A stretch of 63,900 nt of DNA, taken from the NCBI GenBank assembly GCA_035359995.1, contig DAORZT010000008.1, positions 1 to 63,900 of the forward strand, in the 5' to 3' direction. Under the pieces are notes generated by a model that was not told where the DNA came from, made no database searches, and worked only from the letters and a program-made list of their open reading frames with translations. The position numbers and the translations under genes are program-made. Source of the DNA: JAKPCT01 sp029553165 (GTDB taxonomy: Bacteria > Bacillota > UBA4882 > UBA8346). Each line of letters opens with the position of its first letter. Within the stretch, counting starts at the first letter, position 1. Below are positions 14,871 through 24,733 of the stretch, piece by piece.

Positions 14871-16292
14871 TCACGAGCTTCCCCGTTTAAAAATCCGCAC
14901 CCCCATTGGAGGTAACTCCGGATAAGCTAAACTTGACAGACTGGTACCAACCGCAAAGACGGGTTCCCAGCCGTGCTCCCATTCATTAGGGACCTTAATT
15001 GAATAGCATTCATGACTCATGTTGATACAGACCAGGATCTGCTCCTGCTTGCCGCTTCTGACAAACCCAAAAATGTTATCGCCCAAATGCAACTCGTGAT
15101 AGCAACCGGTCTGTAATGATTGATACTGTTGCCGCAGTTTGGCCAAACTACGATTGGTTTCAAGGATGACCTGATCCTGTTGTGCTTCGTTCCAGCGCAT
15201 TGTTTTGCGGCAATCGGGATCTTTATCGCCAGTTAGACCAATCTCATCACCATAATACATCGCCGGAATGCCGGGATAGGTGAACTGAAATGCCAGGGTT
15301 GCTAATAACTTACGGCGTTCACCGCCACAAATCGTCAAATACCGTGGTGTATCATGACTGCCTAATAAATTATAAGCACTGATAACATACTCCCATGGCA
15401 AACCTGCCCGGATATTCGCTAACTCGGCACGAAAATGCTCTACTGAAATACTTTGATGGGCAAAATACTTGATCACTGCATCACGCCACCGATAATTCAT
15501 TACCGCATCACAACTGTCACCTTTGAGCCATGTATGAGCATCATCCCAAATCTCACCAACAATAAAGGCTTCGGGATTAATTGAACGGACCAAGCGCCTG
15601 AAAATTCTCCAGAACTCCATTGGTACTTCATTGGGGACATCAAGTCTCCAACCATCAATCCCAATACTGGTCCAGAAAGCAACGACCCGGAGCAGATAAC
15701 GAATCACTTCGGGATTTTGATGATTCAACTTCGGTAATGTTCCAAAGTTCCACCAACATTCATAATTAGGGTTCTGACCCTGACAGACAGGATAACCTTT
15801 GATATAATACCAGTCTTTGAAACGTGAGTTACAACCACGTTTTAAAATATCTTGAAACGCCCAGAAAGTATCACCCGTATGATTGAAAACGCCATCAATG
15901 ATAATCTTCATCCCAACCTCATGCAATTTACCGATCAGTTTTTTAAAAGTCCAGATATCACCAAACTCGGGAGCTATCTTTAAATAATCGGTTGCATTAT
16001 ACTTATGGTTGGATGGTGAGTCAAAGATCGGATTGAGATACAAGGCCGTTACACCTAACTCTTTTAAATAAGGAATCTTCTCGATGATCCCTTCCAAATC
16101 GCCACCGAAGAAATTATCATAGGTTGGTTGAGCATCCCAATCAACTTTACCAACGGGATCATTATCAGGATTACCATTGTAAAAACGGTCCGGGAAGATC
16201 TGATAAAAGATTGATTTCGAAGCCCAATCTGGTGGTAACGCTAATTTAGGATTTTGCTGCAAATCGTGCATAAATCCCATTTGGTTCACCAT
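14871..16292 (-). CDS. GH13 alpha-glucosidase/neopullulanase-type amylase, cytosolic
   Basis: 473 residues. A (beta/alpha)8 GH13 enzyme beginning at SIFYQIFPDRFYNG. Conserved regions: I IIIDGVFNHTG, II GWRLDVPNE (nucleophile Asp), III EIWDDA (acid/base Glu), IV LLGSHDTPR (transition-state Asp), then a small C-terminal beta domain. The region II/III pattern fits neopullulanase, cyclomaltodextrinase or maltogenic enzymes that act on maltodextrins. There is no signal peptide, so it works on imported oligosaccharides. I use the ATG at 16292, 5 bases after GAGGTGAT; the frame is open to 16382. Upstream is an 11-bp inverted repeat and the giant barrel protein gene. Confidence 0.93.
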   Translation of the reverse strand: MVNQMGFMHDLQQNPKLALPPDWASKSIFYQIFPDRFYNGNPDNDPVGKVDWDAQPTYDNFFGGDLEGIIEKIPYLKELGVTALYLNPIFDSPSNHKYNATDYLKIAPEFGDIWTFKKLIGKLHEVGMKIIIDGVFNHTGDTFWAFQDILKRGCNSRFKDWYYIKGYPVCQGQNPNYECWWNFGTLPKLNHQNPEVIRYLLRVVAFWTSIGIDGWRLDVPNEVPMEFWRIFRRLVRSINPEAFIVGEIWDDAHTWLKGDSCDAVMNYRWRDAVIKYFAHQSISVEHFRAELANIRAGLPWEYVISAYNLLGSHDTPRYLTICGGERRKLLATLAFQFTYPGIPAMYYGDEIGLTGDKDPDCRKTMRWNEAQQDQVILETNRSLAKLRQQYQSLQTGCYHELHLGDNIFGFVRSGKQEQILVCINMSHECYSIKVPNEWEHGWEPVFAVGTSLSSLAYPELPPMGVRIFKRGSS

Positions 16293-16356
16293 TATCACCT
16301 CATTTTTCATTTTTAAAAACGAGACGAGAAAGATAACCAGATGAAGCCCTTTGTAA

Positions 16357-16396
16357 AATTGTAATAAGTAATAAGAGGACAATCTTTATTACAATT
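16357..16396. repeat. 11-bp inverted repeat upstream of the GH13 gene
   Basis: A perfect AATTGTAATAA (16357-16367) and TTATTACAATT (16386-16396) pair with an 18-base spacer, 65-105 bases before the GH13 start codon. It could be an operator for a sugar regulator or a weak terminator for the upstream gene; the downstream U-tract on the minus strand is poor (TTTTACA). Confidence 0.5.
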
Positions 16397-16497
16397 CTCT
16401 TAAAAATTTGTAACAATGGTTCTCTTTAATACTACATTTATCTGGGTAATTCTTCAAGCGGTAAATAACGGTTGATTTGGCAGTTCTTAAGCAAAAC

Positions 16498-19400
16498 TTA
16501 ACGGAGGTAAAAGAGGCAATCGGCCCGCACGCGTAGATCACGGCCACGGCTACGGTCCTGAAGAAAGTCGCCACTGAGATTAAACGTTAATAACTCACTT
16601 TGAACAAAACGGTAATTTATTGAAAATTTCCATAAATACTCTGCATAGGTCTGATAATTTAAATTCACTTCCAACAAATGCTGCTGGGCGGTGTATTTCA
16701 AAAAATTACTTAATCCCCATTCAAATTCAGTATTATCATCAGATTCAACCCCAAAATCAAGTTTGTTCCCATACGACCAAATACCTGATTTTTCCCATCC
16801 TAATTGTAACATCTCCCGTTTCCAGGGGTCGTTGTAATCAATTCCCTCAACCCAACCACCCCAATAATAGGTCTGAGTCTCCTTCTTGAGCGAATTTTTA
16901 ATATTATATTTGTAAGTTGCCCGTTCGTTGTTAAACAGGCTGTTATAATTGTCAATAATATTATATTCGATTGCAAACTGGGTCAGCCAGGGATCAAATA
17001 ATACCAAATCACCATTCAGACCAAAACGTGAACCTTCTTTAATACCGGAGTTGTCTGATAAATCTTCGACTGTATAATATCCGATCAACTTTTCTTGATT
17101 GCCCCAATAATAACTGGAATTAAGCCCGGTTAAAACTTGTTTGGAGTCTCCTGATTCAACGGTTTCCCAGGAGCGTACATTCTGGTCAAGAACAATCTTG
17201 AATTGCGGTTTGGGAGTTAATACCAGCCGAAGATTATATTGATTTTCCTCCATTAAACCTTCACGATCTTCGGGAGTATTGACTGCCCGGGCTACTCCTT
17301 CAAGGTTGATCCAGTCGTTAATGAAAAAAGCAAAATCAGAATTCCAAAAATTACTATGGGATTCACCGGTAGCAGTCTCAGCAACGGTTATTCCTCCATT
17401 AAGCTGTAATTTGGTTAGATTTAAATAACTCAGACCAACCTCATAATTACGGCCATGCTTACGTGTATTTAACGAATCAATCTCCTGATCCGCCTGCCAT
17501 AATTGGGTTCCCAGCCACAAGTTCTCCCGTTGGTATTTAACCATCAAAGAATCGCTGGTATCAAAACGCCGCTCCAAAATCGTACTCTCAAAATTACTCC
17601 GTCTATAATCAAAGTTAAATAACCGCCATTGGTAATTATAGCGCCAAGTTACTTCCTGGCGTTCGCCCGAGATCTGTTCATCATTGTCAGTTACCTCCTC
17701 GGTAGTCTGTAACAGTGATATCAATGCCGGTCCACGGCTAACTTCAATTAAATTTTTATTACCGCTGACCGGCAGCCCGCTTTGCGCATCGGCCTGACTG
17801 TAAGTTGCCAAGTCAGTCTTTAACCGCCATTTATCCTGCAGATACTCGGTAATATTGCGGACGTTATAACGCTCGATCCCTACTCCCGGATATAAATCGC
17901 GAAAACCGGTTTCCAGCTGTTGCAACTCGAAGAAGTTACTCCAGGCACCATCCTGATACCTTCCTTGGACCTTTAACGCAGACGCTTCAATTGGTGTATA
18001 ACCGGTAAATTTTAAAGCATCAAGCTTTAACGCGCCACTCCCTGATCCATCAATCCGAATCGAAACCTGTTCAACCCGTTCCAAGATCCGCCGCGGGACT
18101 GATTTTAAACTTAATGAATACTCCCGCCATCCATTATTGGGTGAGACAATCACTGTACCAATCTGATACTCTTCTCTGCCGCGACCTGCAATAACCGTCA
18201 TTCTTAAGGGTGCCGTATCAGAGGCAAGCCTGCTATGATTTATAAACAATTTTAAATCCTGATACTTGCTGATATCCATTACAACCGACGGTTGGTAAGT
18301 GATACTGCCCCAACCGTCTCCTGCCAGGTTATAATCCACCTCTAAGACCTGGTTATCAGGCGCCTCACCTATGACAGTTTCTTTAACGGTTGTTACTGAT
18401 ATGGTACTGCCTGGAGCAGTTTTAATGGTTGACCAGCGTTGTTCGGCCAAATTTCTGGTAGTAGCCACTACCGGAGCTAAATATAATTTCCCTTCATAAG
18501 AAGCACCTACCGGACTGGAAAGCACTACTCTAACATAACGGATCCGCTTTAAGTCCGGCGCGCCGATCTTCGCCAGCAAAACCGGGTCAATCAACAGGTC
18601 AAATTTATGCCAGCCATAGTTATTGCTTAAATTAGTAAAGGTATAATAATAGTAATTATTCTCTGATGTAAGCAGTTCAAACCGTAATTGGAGGTCCTGA
18701 TTATTGAGGAAAAACCAAAAACTCAACTTCGACAGTAAATTAAAGTCACGATAGGAGTTCAAATCATGTAATAATACAATCGAATCTCCGGTACGTTGCA
18801 GCCGATAGTCAATCACCAAAGAAGGCTTTCCTTCGCGGGTATGATAGCCATCTTTAATTGCGGAGACTTCATCCAAATCTACAGCAGCCGAACCATAAGC
18901 GTTAGCATACCAACTCTGCGCCATCGTTGACCGCGAGAAGGCTTCCGTCTCAACTTCAACCCCTTCCATATCATCGAGATAGTCCCACAGATAATCATTC
19001 TTTTCGCGACTGTTCCAGTACTCCAAATCCCAACGCCACTTCGGGGTGGAAAAACCATAATAGATACCGCTTAAATCATAGGAACCGGGTTGTTTCTCTT
19101 CACCAATCAGGATGGGGTCTTTCTTCTTCCGGCTTAACGCTGAAAAATGTTCAACCCCAATCCACTGATTATTCCAGCTATATTGCTCACTGATTCCCAA
19201 AAAACGATTACCCAGTACTTCACTGACTAAATAATGGTATTCCAACTCCAGTTGCAAGTCCTGCTCCGGAAAGAAAGTCAGTTCCAATTTACCGGTGAAA
19301 TAATTATATTGATAATCAACTCCCTCATTCAGTAACCTCCCGTTTGAATAAACCTTTAATGAACCTTCTTTGATCGGTAAGTATGTTAGATAACAATAAT

Positions 19401-19878
19401 TGTTACCCGTATTGACTACTGCATTCTCCCGTACCGCTACCCCTGTCGGATTAGCATAAGTCAATTTGAAATCATGACGGTCTTTTTTGTAATAAAGATC
19501 GAGCCCGTTATAGTCTCCACTCCAGCTTGATAATGGCGTTGAAAACAAGTTCAGGTTCCCATTCCCAAAACTCAATCCCGAATTTCTGCCGGTAATCTTT
19601 AAAAACAACTGTACCGGTGAGTTCTGTTGGTCGATTAAATGCCCTTCCAGTGAATAACCATCGCCAAATTCACCTTCAACATCCAATAATAATGACTGGC
19701 TAAAACTATAACCATGCTCTAACCAATCCGAATCAGTGGTTTCGTTATAGTCATATGAAAACGAAAAACCCTTCTCTCCGGTAATCTTCAACCAATCAGC
19801 ATCAACCCTGACGGCAGCAAGTCCTACTAATATGATGTTTATAATAATCAGGCAACTTATTTTCAGCAATTGATTCAT
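16498..19878 (-). CDS. Large secreted protein with carbohydrate-binding-like modules and C-terminal outer-membrane-type beta-barrel
   Basis: 1126 residues. A signal peptide (about 1-27, LIIINIILVGLAAVRVDA) is followed by an N-terminal beta-rich region with SNGRLLNEGVDYQYNYFTGKLELTF, a motif seen in outer-membrane proteins of several phyla. Two galactose-binding/CIA30-like beta-sandwich segments sit at about 315-630 (VIDYRLQRTGDSIVLL; LEVDYNLAGDGWGSITY). From about 630 to the end, aromatic-rich alternating strands and turns run to LRVRADCLFYLR, as in a large porin-like barrel. I infer an outer-membrane location, hence a diderm cell. The terminal residue is not aromatic, which is atypical. It is upstream of the GH13 gene; a role in glycan binding or uptake is possible but unproven. 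Confidence 0.8.
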   Translation of the reverse strand: MNQLLKISCLIIINIILVGLAAVRVDADWLKITGEKGFSFSYDYNETTDSDWLEHGYSFSQSLLLDVEGEFGDGYSLEGHLIDQQNSPVQLFLKITGRNSGLSFGNGNLNLFSTPLSSWSGDYNGLDLYYKKDRHDFKLTYANPTGVAVRENAVVNTGNNYCYLTYLPIKEGSLKVYSNGRLLNEGVDYQYNYFTGKLELTFFPEQDLQLELEYHYLVSEVLGNRFLGISEQYSWNNQWIGVEHFSALSRKKKDPILIGEEKQPGSYDLSGIYYGFSTPKWRWDLEYWNSREKNDYLWDYLDDMEGVEVETEAFSRSTMAQSWYANAYGSAAVDLDEVSAIKDGYHTREGKPSLVIDYRLQRTGDSIVLLHDLNSYRDFNLLSKLSFWFFLNNQDLQLRFELLTSENNYYYYTFTNLSNNYGWHKFDLLIDPVLLAKIGAPDLKRIRYVRVVLSSPVGASYEGKLYLAPVVATTRNLAEQRWSTIKTAPGSTISVTTVKETVIGEAPDNQVLEVDYNLAGDGWGSITYQPSVVMDISKYQDLKLFINHSRLASDTAPLRMTVIAGRGREEYQIGTVIVSPNNGWREYSLSLKSVPRRILERVEQVSIRIDGSGSGALKLDALKFTGYTPIEASALKVQGRYQDGAWSNFFELQQLETGFRDLYPGVGIERYNVRNITEYLQDKWRLKTDLATYSQADAQSGLPVSGNKNLIEVSRGPALISLLQTTEEVTDNDEQISGERQEVTWRYNYQWRLFNFDYRRSNFESTILERRFDTSDSLMVKYQRENLWLGTQLWQADQEIDSLNTRKHGRNYEVGLSYLNLTKLQLNGGITVAETATGESHSNFWNSDFAFFINDWINLEGVARAVNTPEDREGLMEENQYNLRLVLTPKPQFKIVLDQNVRSWETVESGDSKQVLTGLNSSYYWGNQEKLIGYYTVEDLSDNSGIKEGSRFGLNGDLVLFDPWLTQFAIEYNIIDNYNSLFNNERATYKYNIKNSLKKETQTYYWGGWVEGIDYNDPWKREMLQLGWEKSGIWSYGNKLDFGVESDDNTEFEWGLSNFLKYTAQQHLLEVNLNYQTYAEYLWKFSINYRFVQSELLTFNLSGDFLQDRSRGRDLRVRADCLFYLR

Positions 19879-19889
19879 CTTCGCCCCAT

Positions 19890-19928
19890 AAAAAATAAAC
19901 TTCCGATATCTATAGTAATCGGAAGTTT
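19890..19928 (-). terminator. Intrinsic terminator after the thioredoxin reductase gene
   Basis: An 11-base stem AAACTTCCGAT/ATCGGAAGTTT followed by ATTTTTTAT on the minus strand, between the 19963 stop and the 19878 start. Confidence 0.85.
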
Positions 19929-19962
19929 GCAGGGTTTTATTTACATGAATGAGTAATTATAT

Positions 19963-20826
19963 TTAAATCGTCAATTTCAGCCGTTCCAAATATTGGACCG
20001 CACTCAATGCCGCAACCTGCCCCTGACCAATCGCTCTGGAGATCTGCCAGGGTTTTCCGGTACAGTCTCCGGCGGCAAACACTCCTTCGATGTTGGTTGC
20101 CTGATTATTATCAGTAACGATAACACCGTCTTCAATCTCCAAACCCAGCAACAACTGTTCAACCGGCCTGCCGGCGCGTTCAATAAAGACCCCCGCAACC
20201 GGTAAATCGCCAACAGTTGTCTTCAAGAATTCAACCCGGTTCTGTCCAACGATCGCCACCGGTTTCCCCTTGACAATCTCCACCTTATGATTGGATAGCC
20301 CCGGTTCTTTATACATCGGAAGATAATATACTTTGTCACAGATCTCCGCTAAAAACTCGGTCTCCGCCTCGGCTTCCCGAATATAACCAATGACTGCTAC
20401 CGGTTTACCTTTAAAGAACATCCCGTCACAGGTAGCGCAATAGCTAACACCTTTACCGATAAAATCGGTTTCGCCACTGAGCTTGGAGTCCAGCGTAACT
20501 CCGGTTGCCAAAACTACCGTACGACTTTGAACTGCGCTCTCCCGCCCAACCAGATTAAAGATCTGATCTTCCTGATAGATGTTTTGAATTTCGTCTTTTA
20601 TAAAGTTGGTACCATTACTTTCAGCATGCTCTCGGAGCTTCATCGCCAGTTCCAACCCGGAAATCTCCGGTAATCCCGGATAATTATCAATCGTATGTGC
20701 CTGAGTCAGCTTGGAACTCAACGCTTCCTTACTGATTAATATTGTATTCTTATTGCGGCGTCTGGCATTTAAAGCGGCAGCCAAACCGGCAGGACCACCG
20801 CCGATGATTGCAATATCGTATATCAT
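19963..20826 (-). CDS. trxB: Thioredoxin reductase-like flavoprotein lacking the NADPH motif
   Basis: 287 residues. An N-terminal FAD-binding GGGPAG at about residue 9, TIDNYPGLPEISG, the redox-active CATCDG near residue 135, and the C-terminal FAD motif VFAAGDCTGKPWQISRAIGQGQVAA are all intact. The second Rossmann motif, where NADPH-dependent enzymes have GGGDSA and a later HRR, reads IGYIREAEAE and has no HRR. This fits ferredoxin-dependent flavin thioredoxin reductases or related deep-branching enzymes, so ferredoxin rather than NADPH is the likely electron donor. ATG at 20826 follows GGAGG by 5 bases. Confidence 0.9.
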   Translation of the reverse strand: MIYDIAIIGGGPAGLAAALNARRRNKNTILISKEALSSKLTQAHTIDNYPGLPEISGLELAMKLREHAESNGTNFIKDEIQNIYQEDQIFNLVGRESAVQSRTVVLATGVTLDSKLSGETDFIGKGVSYCATCDGMFFKGKPVAVIGYIREAEAETEFLAEICDKVYYLPMYKEPGLSNHKVEIVKGKPVAIVGQNRVEFLKTTVGDLPVAGVFIERAGRPVEQLLLGLEIEDGVIVTDNNQATNIEGVFAAGDCTGKPWQISRAIGQGQVAALSAVQYLERLKLTI

Positions 20827-20945
20827 AAAGACCTCCATGACAAAACAGATTAAGTTACATCTCCTTAAAATTAATTCTCGCAAGCAAACCTGTTTTCCTT
20901 GTTAAGCGACCGATTTAATAAAGATTTTACTTAACCTGAAACTAA

Positions 20946-23252
20946 TTACTTTACTGTTTCAGTCGAAAGCAAATCAAACAGATTGGTCTCGTATAACTCA
21001 GCCGGAATACTTGCAATAAAAGGAGGCAGTCCATCCGAGCTATAAAGTGATAAATGATGCAAAGCACGACTGCATCCCACATAAAGTACCTGACGCTCAC
21101 TCGCATTATGATAGTTACTGTTACTGGCTTCATAGATCAGGACGGCGTCAAACTCCAAACCTTTCGCCATATAGACCGGAATAACAATTATCCCGGTTAT
21201 TAATGCCGGATCATCCTCTTTAACCAGGTGCGGCTTATCAGGAGCAGTCCATTGATTTAAGATGGTGATCCCTTGCGCCGCAGTTTTGGTAATAATCGCA
21301 ATCGTCCGTAACCCCGCTTTAAGTAACTGATAAGCTTCCGACTCCATTGCCATAACTGTCTCTTGAACATTTCGGGTAAAGACTATCCTGGGTTTAGTGC
21401 CATGTCTGATTACCAAATCAAAATCCAGCTTTCTTCCCAGTAAGGCTTGGCTGAATAAAGCAATCTCATAAGATGAACGATAACTTTTCTGCAAGCGGAT
21501 TGCAGCAGTTCCAGCAGCGGAAAAAACCTCGGTAACCGTCTCCAGTTGTAACGGATTGGCCGTTGGCAGCAGCGTCTGGACCGGATCACCAAGCAATGTC
21601 CAACGCGCTCTAGGATAAAGTTTGCTTAAATACGCTAACTGTGTGACCGAATAATCCTGTGCTTCGTCGACAATTACATGGCGTACTGTATTGTCAACCG
21701 AAAATTCGGTCACTCTGCCAACAAAAAACAAAAGAGGAGCTAATTCTTCAACAGATATCAAGCGATGATTAAGATTGCTTTTAACACGGCAACAGATCTT
21801 TTCCCATTCCGGTGGAGGGACAAAACCGGGGAAGAATTCACCGATCACTTCCTCATCAAACATTCTCCGGAATAAAGTTAAAGGTTGTAAGTTGGTCAAC
21901 ATCTGAACCCTGCTGCGAAAATCCTGCATCTGTTGGCGGACAGCGATTCTCGCCCGCGCTTTGATACCCTGTTCATTAACTTCTTCACCACTATCAGCAA
22001 TCGTCTGCTCCGCTAGCCGTTCTAACTCTTTTTTCTGTGGTTTTAACCGTTGCCAAATTAACTCCTCAATCTTGGACAATCTTTTCGCGATCGACAAAAA
22101 TGCATAATGGTGATTGAACAATTCTTGCCATTCCCTGTTGTCAATGATTAATTCTCCCTGAAAATATAAATCCGGATAATCTTTTACAAAATTCTGCTCC
22201 AAATAATCGAGATATTTAGTTAACAATTCAAAAAACCGGACTGAGGAGAAAAAATTAATCTGATGAATTCGTTCCTGAATCGTTGAATCTTCACCTTTGA
22301 GGATCAACTCCATCTGTTCTGACCATTGTTCAACCCGAATCATAAATTGGTCTCTCAAACCAGAACCAAAATCACTGAAGGTTATTTGCGGAATAAGATC
22401 TTCACCCAGTTCGGGAAGGACATCAGCAATATAATTATTGAATAAATGATTAGGTGAGAAAATCCTGATATTACTTGAATTGATCGTATCCCGCTCTTTG
22501 TAAAGCAAATAAGCTGCCCGGTGCAGGGCAATCGAGGTTTTGCCACTGCCGGCAGGCCCGGTTACAATTAGCACCAAATGGCAGTCATCACGAATCACCT
22601 TGTTTTGCTCTCTTTGAATACTGGTAACTACCGTCTTCATCTTTCCATCAGCATTACGGCTCAGAATATCCTGAAGAATCTGATCCTCAATCCTGATATC
22701 ACTATCAAAGAAGTAGACCAATCTTCCGGAATCAACCTTATATTGGCGCTTCAAGGTTATCTCCCCAGCAATCAATCCTCCGGGAGATAAGTAACTGGCT
22801 GGCCCCGGTTCAAAATCATAGTACATTCCGGCAATTGGTAAACGCCAATCAAAGATCAGACATTTTCCGGCATCATCAAATAATGCATTAATTCCGATAT
22901 AAACTAAAACTAAACCATCAGTTTTAAAATCCATACGCGCGAAGTATGGGGAATCCGCCATCCTTAGCAATCGTTTAATAGCTTTCTCATTATTCAAATA
23001 TAAACTGCGTTCACGGGATACCGACTCAACTAACTGTGCTTCATCAATCGAGTTACTCCGTTTTTCATTCCAGTATGACTCCAGTACATCATCTAATTGA
23101 CCTTGCAAAACCGCAAAGTTTTGCTGGCGACGTTCCAATTCCCGTCCAATTTGATTCTCCACTAATTCCAGATACTTTTTTTCAAAACGGGCCGATTTAT
23201 TGATCTGATTCAACTCCTCCAAAGAAAATATAAACCTTTTTATTTTACCCAA
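20946..23252 (-). CDS. helD: HelD-like RNA polymerase recycling ATPase (UvrD superfamily)
   Basis: 768 residues. An N-terminal coiled-coil arm (EKKYLELVENQIGRELERRQQNFAVL) is followed by helicase domain 1A with Walker A VTGPAGSGKTSIALHRAA, an internal insertion, VIVDEAQDYS (Walker B/motif II) and domain 2A with YMAKGLEFDAVLIYEA and YVGCSRALHHLSLYS. This is the HelD layout: the arms enter the RNA polymerase channels and free stalled enzyme using ATP. The start is uncertain. The TTG at 23252 has no clear ribosome site; a GGAGGAG occurs inside the proposed N-terminus. No intrinsic terminator was seen after it. Confidence 0.92.
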   Translation of the reverse strand: MGKIKRFIFSLEELNQINKSARFEKKYLELVENQIGRELERRQQNFAVLQGQLDDVLESYWNEKRSNSIDEAQLVESVSRERSLYLNNEKAIKRLLRMADSPYFARMDFKTDGLVLVYIGINALFDDAGKCLIFDWRLPIAGMYYDFEPGPASYLSPGGLIAGEITLKRQYKVDSGRLVYFFDSDIRIEDQILQDILSRNADGKMKTVVTSIQREQNKVIRDDCHLVLIVTGPAGSGKTSIALHRAAYLLYKERDTINSSNIRIFSPNHLFNNYIADVLPELGEDLIPQITFSDFGSGLRDQFMIRVEQWSEQMELILKGEDSTIQERIHQINFFSSVRFFELLTKYLDYLEQNFVKDYPDLYFQGELIIDNREWQELFNHHYAFLSIAKRLSKIEELIWQRLKPQKKELERLAEQTIADSGEEVNEQGIKARARIAVRQQMQDFRSRVQMLTNLQPLTLFRRMFDEEVIGEFFPGFVPPPEWEKICCRVKSNLNHRLISVEELAPLLFFVGRVTEFSVDNTVRHVIVDEAQDYSVTQLAYLSKLYPRARWTLLGDPVQTLLPTANPLQLETVTEVFSAAGTAAIRLQKSYRSSYEIALFSQALLGRKLDFDLVIRHGTKPRIVFTRNVQETVMAMESEAYQLLKAGLRTIAIITKTAAQGITILNQWTAPDKPHLVKEDDPALITGIIVIPVYMAKGLEFDAVLIYEASNSNYHNASERQVLYVGCSRALHHLSLYSSDGLPPFIASIPAELYETNLFDLLSTETVK

Positions 23253-23321
23253 ATGCTACTGATTTTTACTGCTAAACAAGTACTATTATTAAAACACTTT
23301 TTAAAATCCTATTAAAAAAAC

Positions 23322-23346
23322 TAAAAACCCGCCTCTTGGCGGGTTA
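23322..23346 (-). terminator. Intrinsic terminator after the ParM-like gene
   Basis: An AACCCGCC/GGCGGGTT stem with a 4-base loop followed by TTTTTAGTTTTTTT on the minus strand. Confidence 0.85.
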
Positions 23347-23382
23347 TTAATTAAGTTACGAAGATAACACACCCAATTCAGC

Positions 23383-24570
23383 TTATTTTTTTCCTGCGGC
23401 AACTTTATCGATCTTTTCATCTTCAAAGAATTTATTTCCGGCAAACCGGTTTTCATTGCCATTATAAGGTGCTGAGTTATTATTACTGGATGCTGATGTA
23501 ATACTTGCCACGTTACTCCCATTACTTCCACTAGTCTCAAACGCAACAGTTTTCGGTTTATTTTCAGTATAGCCGAATACTTTATGCGCTAATTTTAAAT
23601 AGCCGTGAACATTGGCGGTCTGTGAATCATCAACCAGCGTAGCTGTTTCCAATTCCATGGCAATGTAATCAGCCAACTCCTTACCGCCACCGCCGGAAAG
23701 CAGGATTAAATCCAGTTCACGGCGATCCCAGATGGAATTCATTTCAGTAATAATCTTCGCGGTTACTTGTTCATAAGCTTCATCTTTGATCTCCTCAAGC
23801 GAATGAACTTTACCAGCCACTTTAATCTGCGCCTTTTGGACAATCCCGTCTAATTCATAATTTTCTTTAAAGATTCGATGTTGGTTCCGGAGGTAATCCG
23901 CAACAATCGCATAAGCATTCGACATACCTGTATTGGTTGAATAACTGAGTTTATCAATATACTCAAGTTTATCAACTACCACAAAGTCAGTTGTCCTAAA
24001 TCCTACATCAATAATCCCTACTTTAGAACGGGATAATTCTTTATCAGCAATCACACCCCGCTGATCAAAGATCTTCTGGAACAATGTCCCTAATGGTTGC
24101 GGGATTATTTTAACATTATTGATGGTGATCACTTTCTTGCGATCAACTCCATCAACGTTTAACATGATTGTGTGTGTCCCTTTGATGACTTGGGCTAACA
24201 GATCCTTATTCGACAGATAATAACTGGGAGGTAGACCCGTAACCACATTAAATTCCTCAGATTCTCCCTGAACATACAAGGCTAAAGCTGCCAAAAGGAG
24301 CACTTTGGTGTTTTTTTCCTGAGCATGATTTTCACCTAACGAACGGCTTAAGATTTCACTTTGGCGAATCGCCAAATCCCCGACAAAATACTTTTTACCA
24401 TCAATAGTAACTGCTAGATTTTCAATTGGCTCCACATATGTTGTCAGCTCAGAACGATAGGTTAAGTCTTGACCGGCACCAACAACACTTGGGAAAATAT
24501 AATCCGTATCCCCGTTGCTAGCTTTTACGAAACCAAACCCGAGATCAATTCCTATATTGCGTGCTGCCAT
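23383..24570 (-). CDS. ParM/StbA-family actin-like ATPase
   Basis: 395 residues. Actin-fold motifs: phosphate 1 NIGIDLGFGFVKASNGD, phosphate 2 VGIIDVGFRTTDFVVVD near residue 185, and the adenosine motif LILLSGGGGKELADYI near residue 295. The ending (about 340-395) is a low-complexity Ser/Asn-rich tail (SSNNNSAPYNGNENR) and then a charged tip, unlike classical ParM. Family members form filaments that move plasmids or phage DNA; no parR-like gene or centromere repeat is next to it, so this is an orphan. ATG start follows GGGAGG. Its own terminator follows. Confidence 0.88.
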   Translation of the reverse strand: MAARNIGIDLGFGFVKASNGDTDYIFPSVVGAGQDLTYRSELTTYVEPIENLAVTIDGKKYFVGDLAIRQSEILSRSLGENHAQEKNTKVLLLAALALYVQGESEEFNVVTGLPPSYYLSNKDLLAQVIKGTHTIMLNVDGVDRKKVITINNVKIIPQPLGTLFQKIFDQRGVIADKELSRSKVGIIDVGFRTTDFVVVDKLEYIDKLSYSTNTGMSNAYAIVADYLRNQHRIFKENYELDGIVQKAQIKVAGKVHSLEEIKDEAYEQVTAKIITEMNSIWDRRELDLILLSGGGGKELADYIAMELETATLVDDSQTANVHGYLKLAHKVFGYTENKPKTVAFETSGSNGSNVASITSASSNNNSAPYNGNENRFAGNKFFEDEKIDKVAAGKK

Positions 24571-24733
24571 TGTTACCTCCCATTATAAAATCTAAGTGAA
24601 GCTCATTCTATTTTCACAATTTCTTTATCGGCAGCATTTGCAATCAGGATTATAGTTTTTAATAAAAATTTAACATTTTAGTTTCCGGAAATTATTTTCT
24701 AATTGTTTTCAAAATTACTTAAAATGAAGGTTA

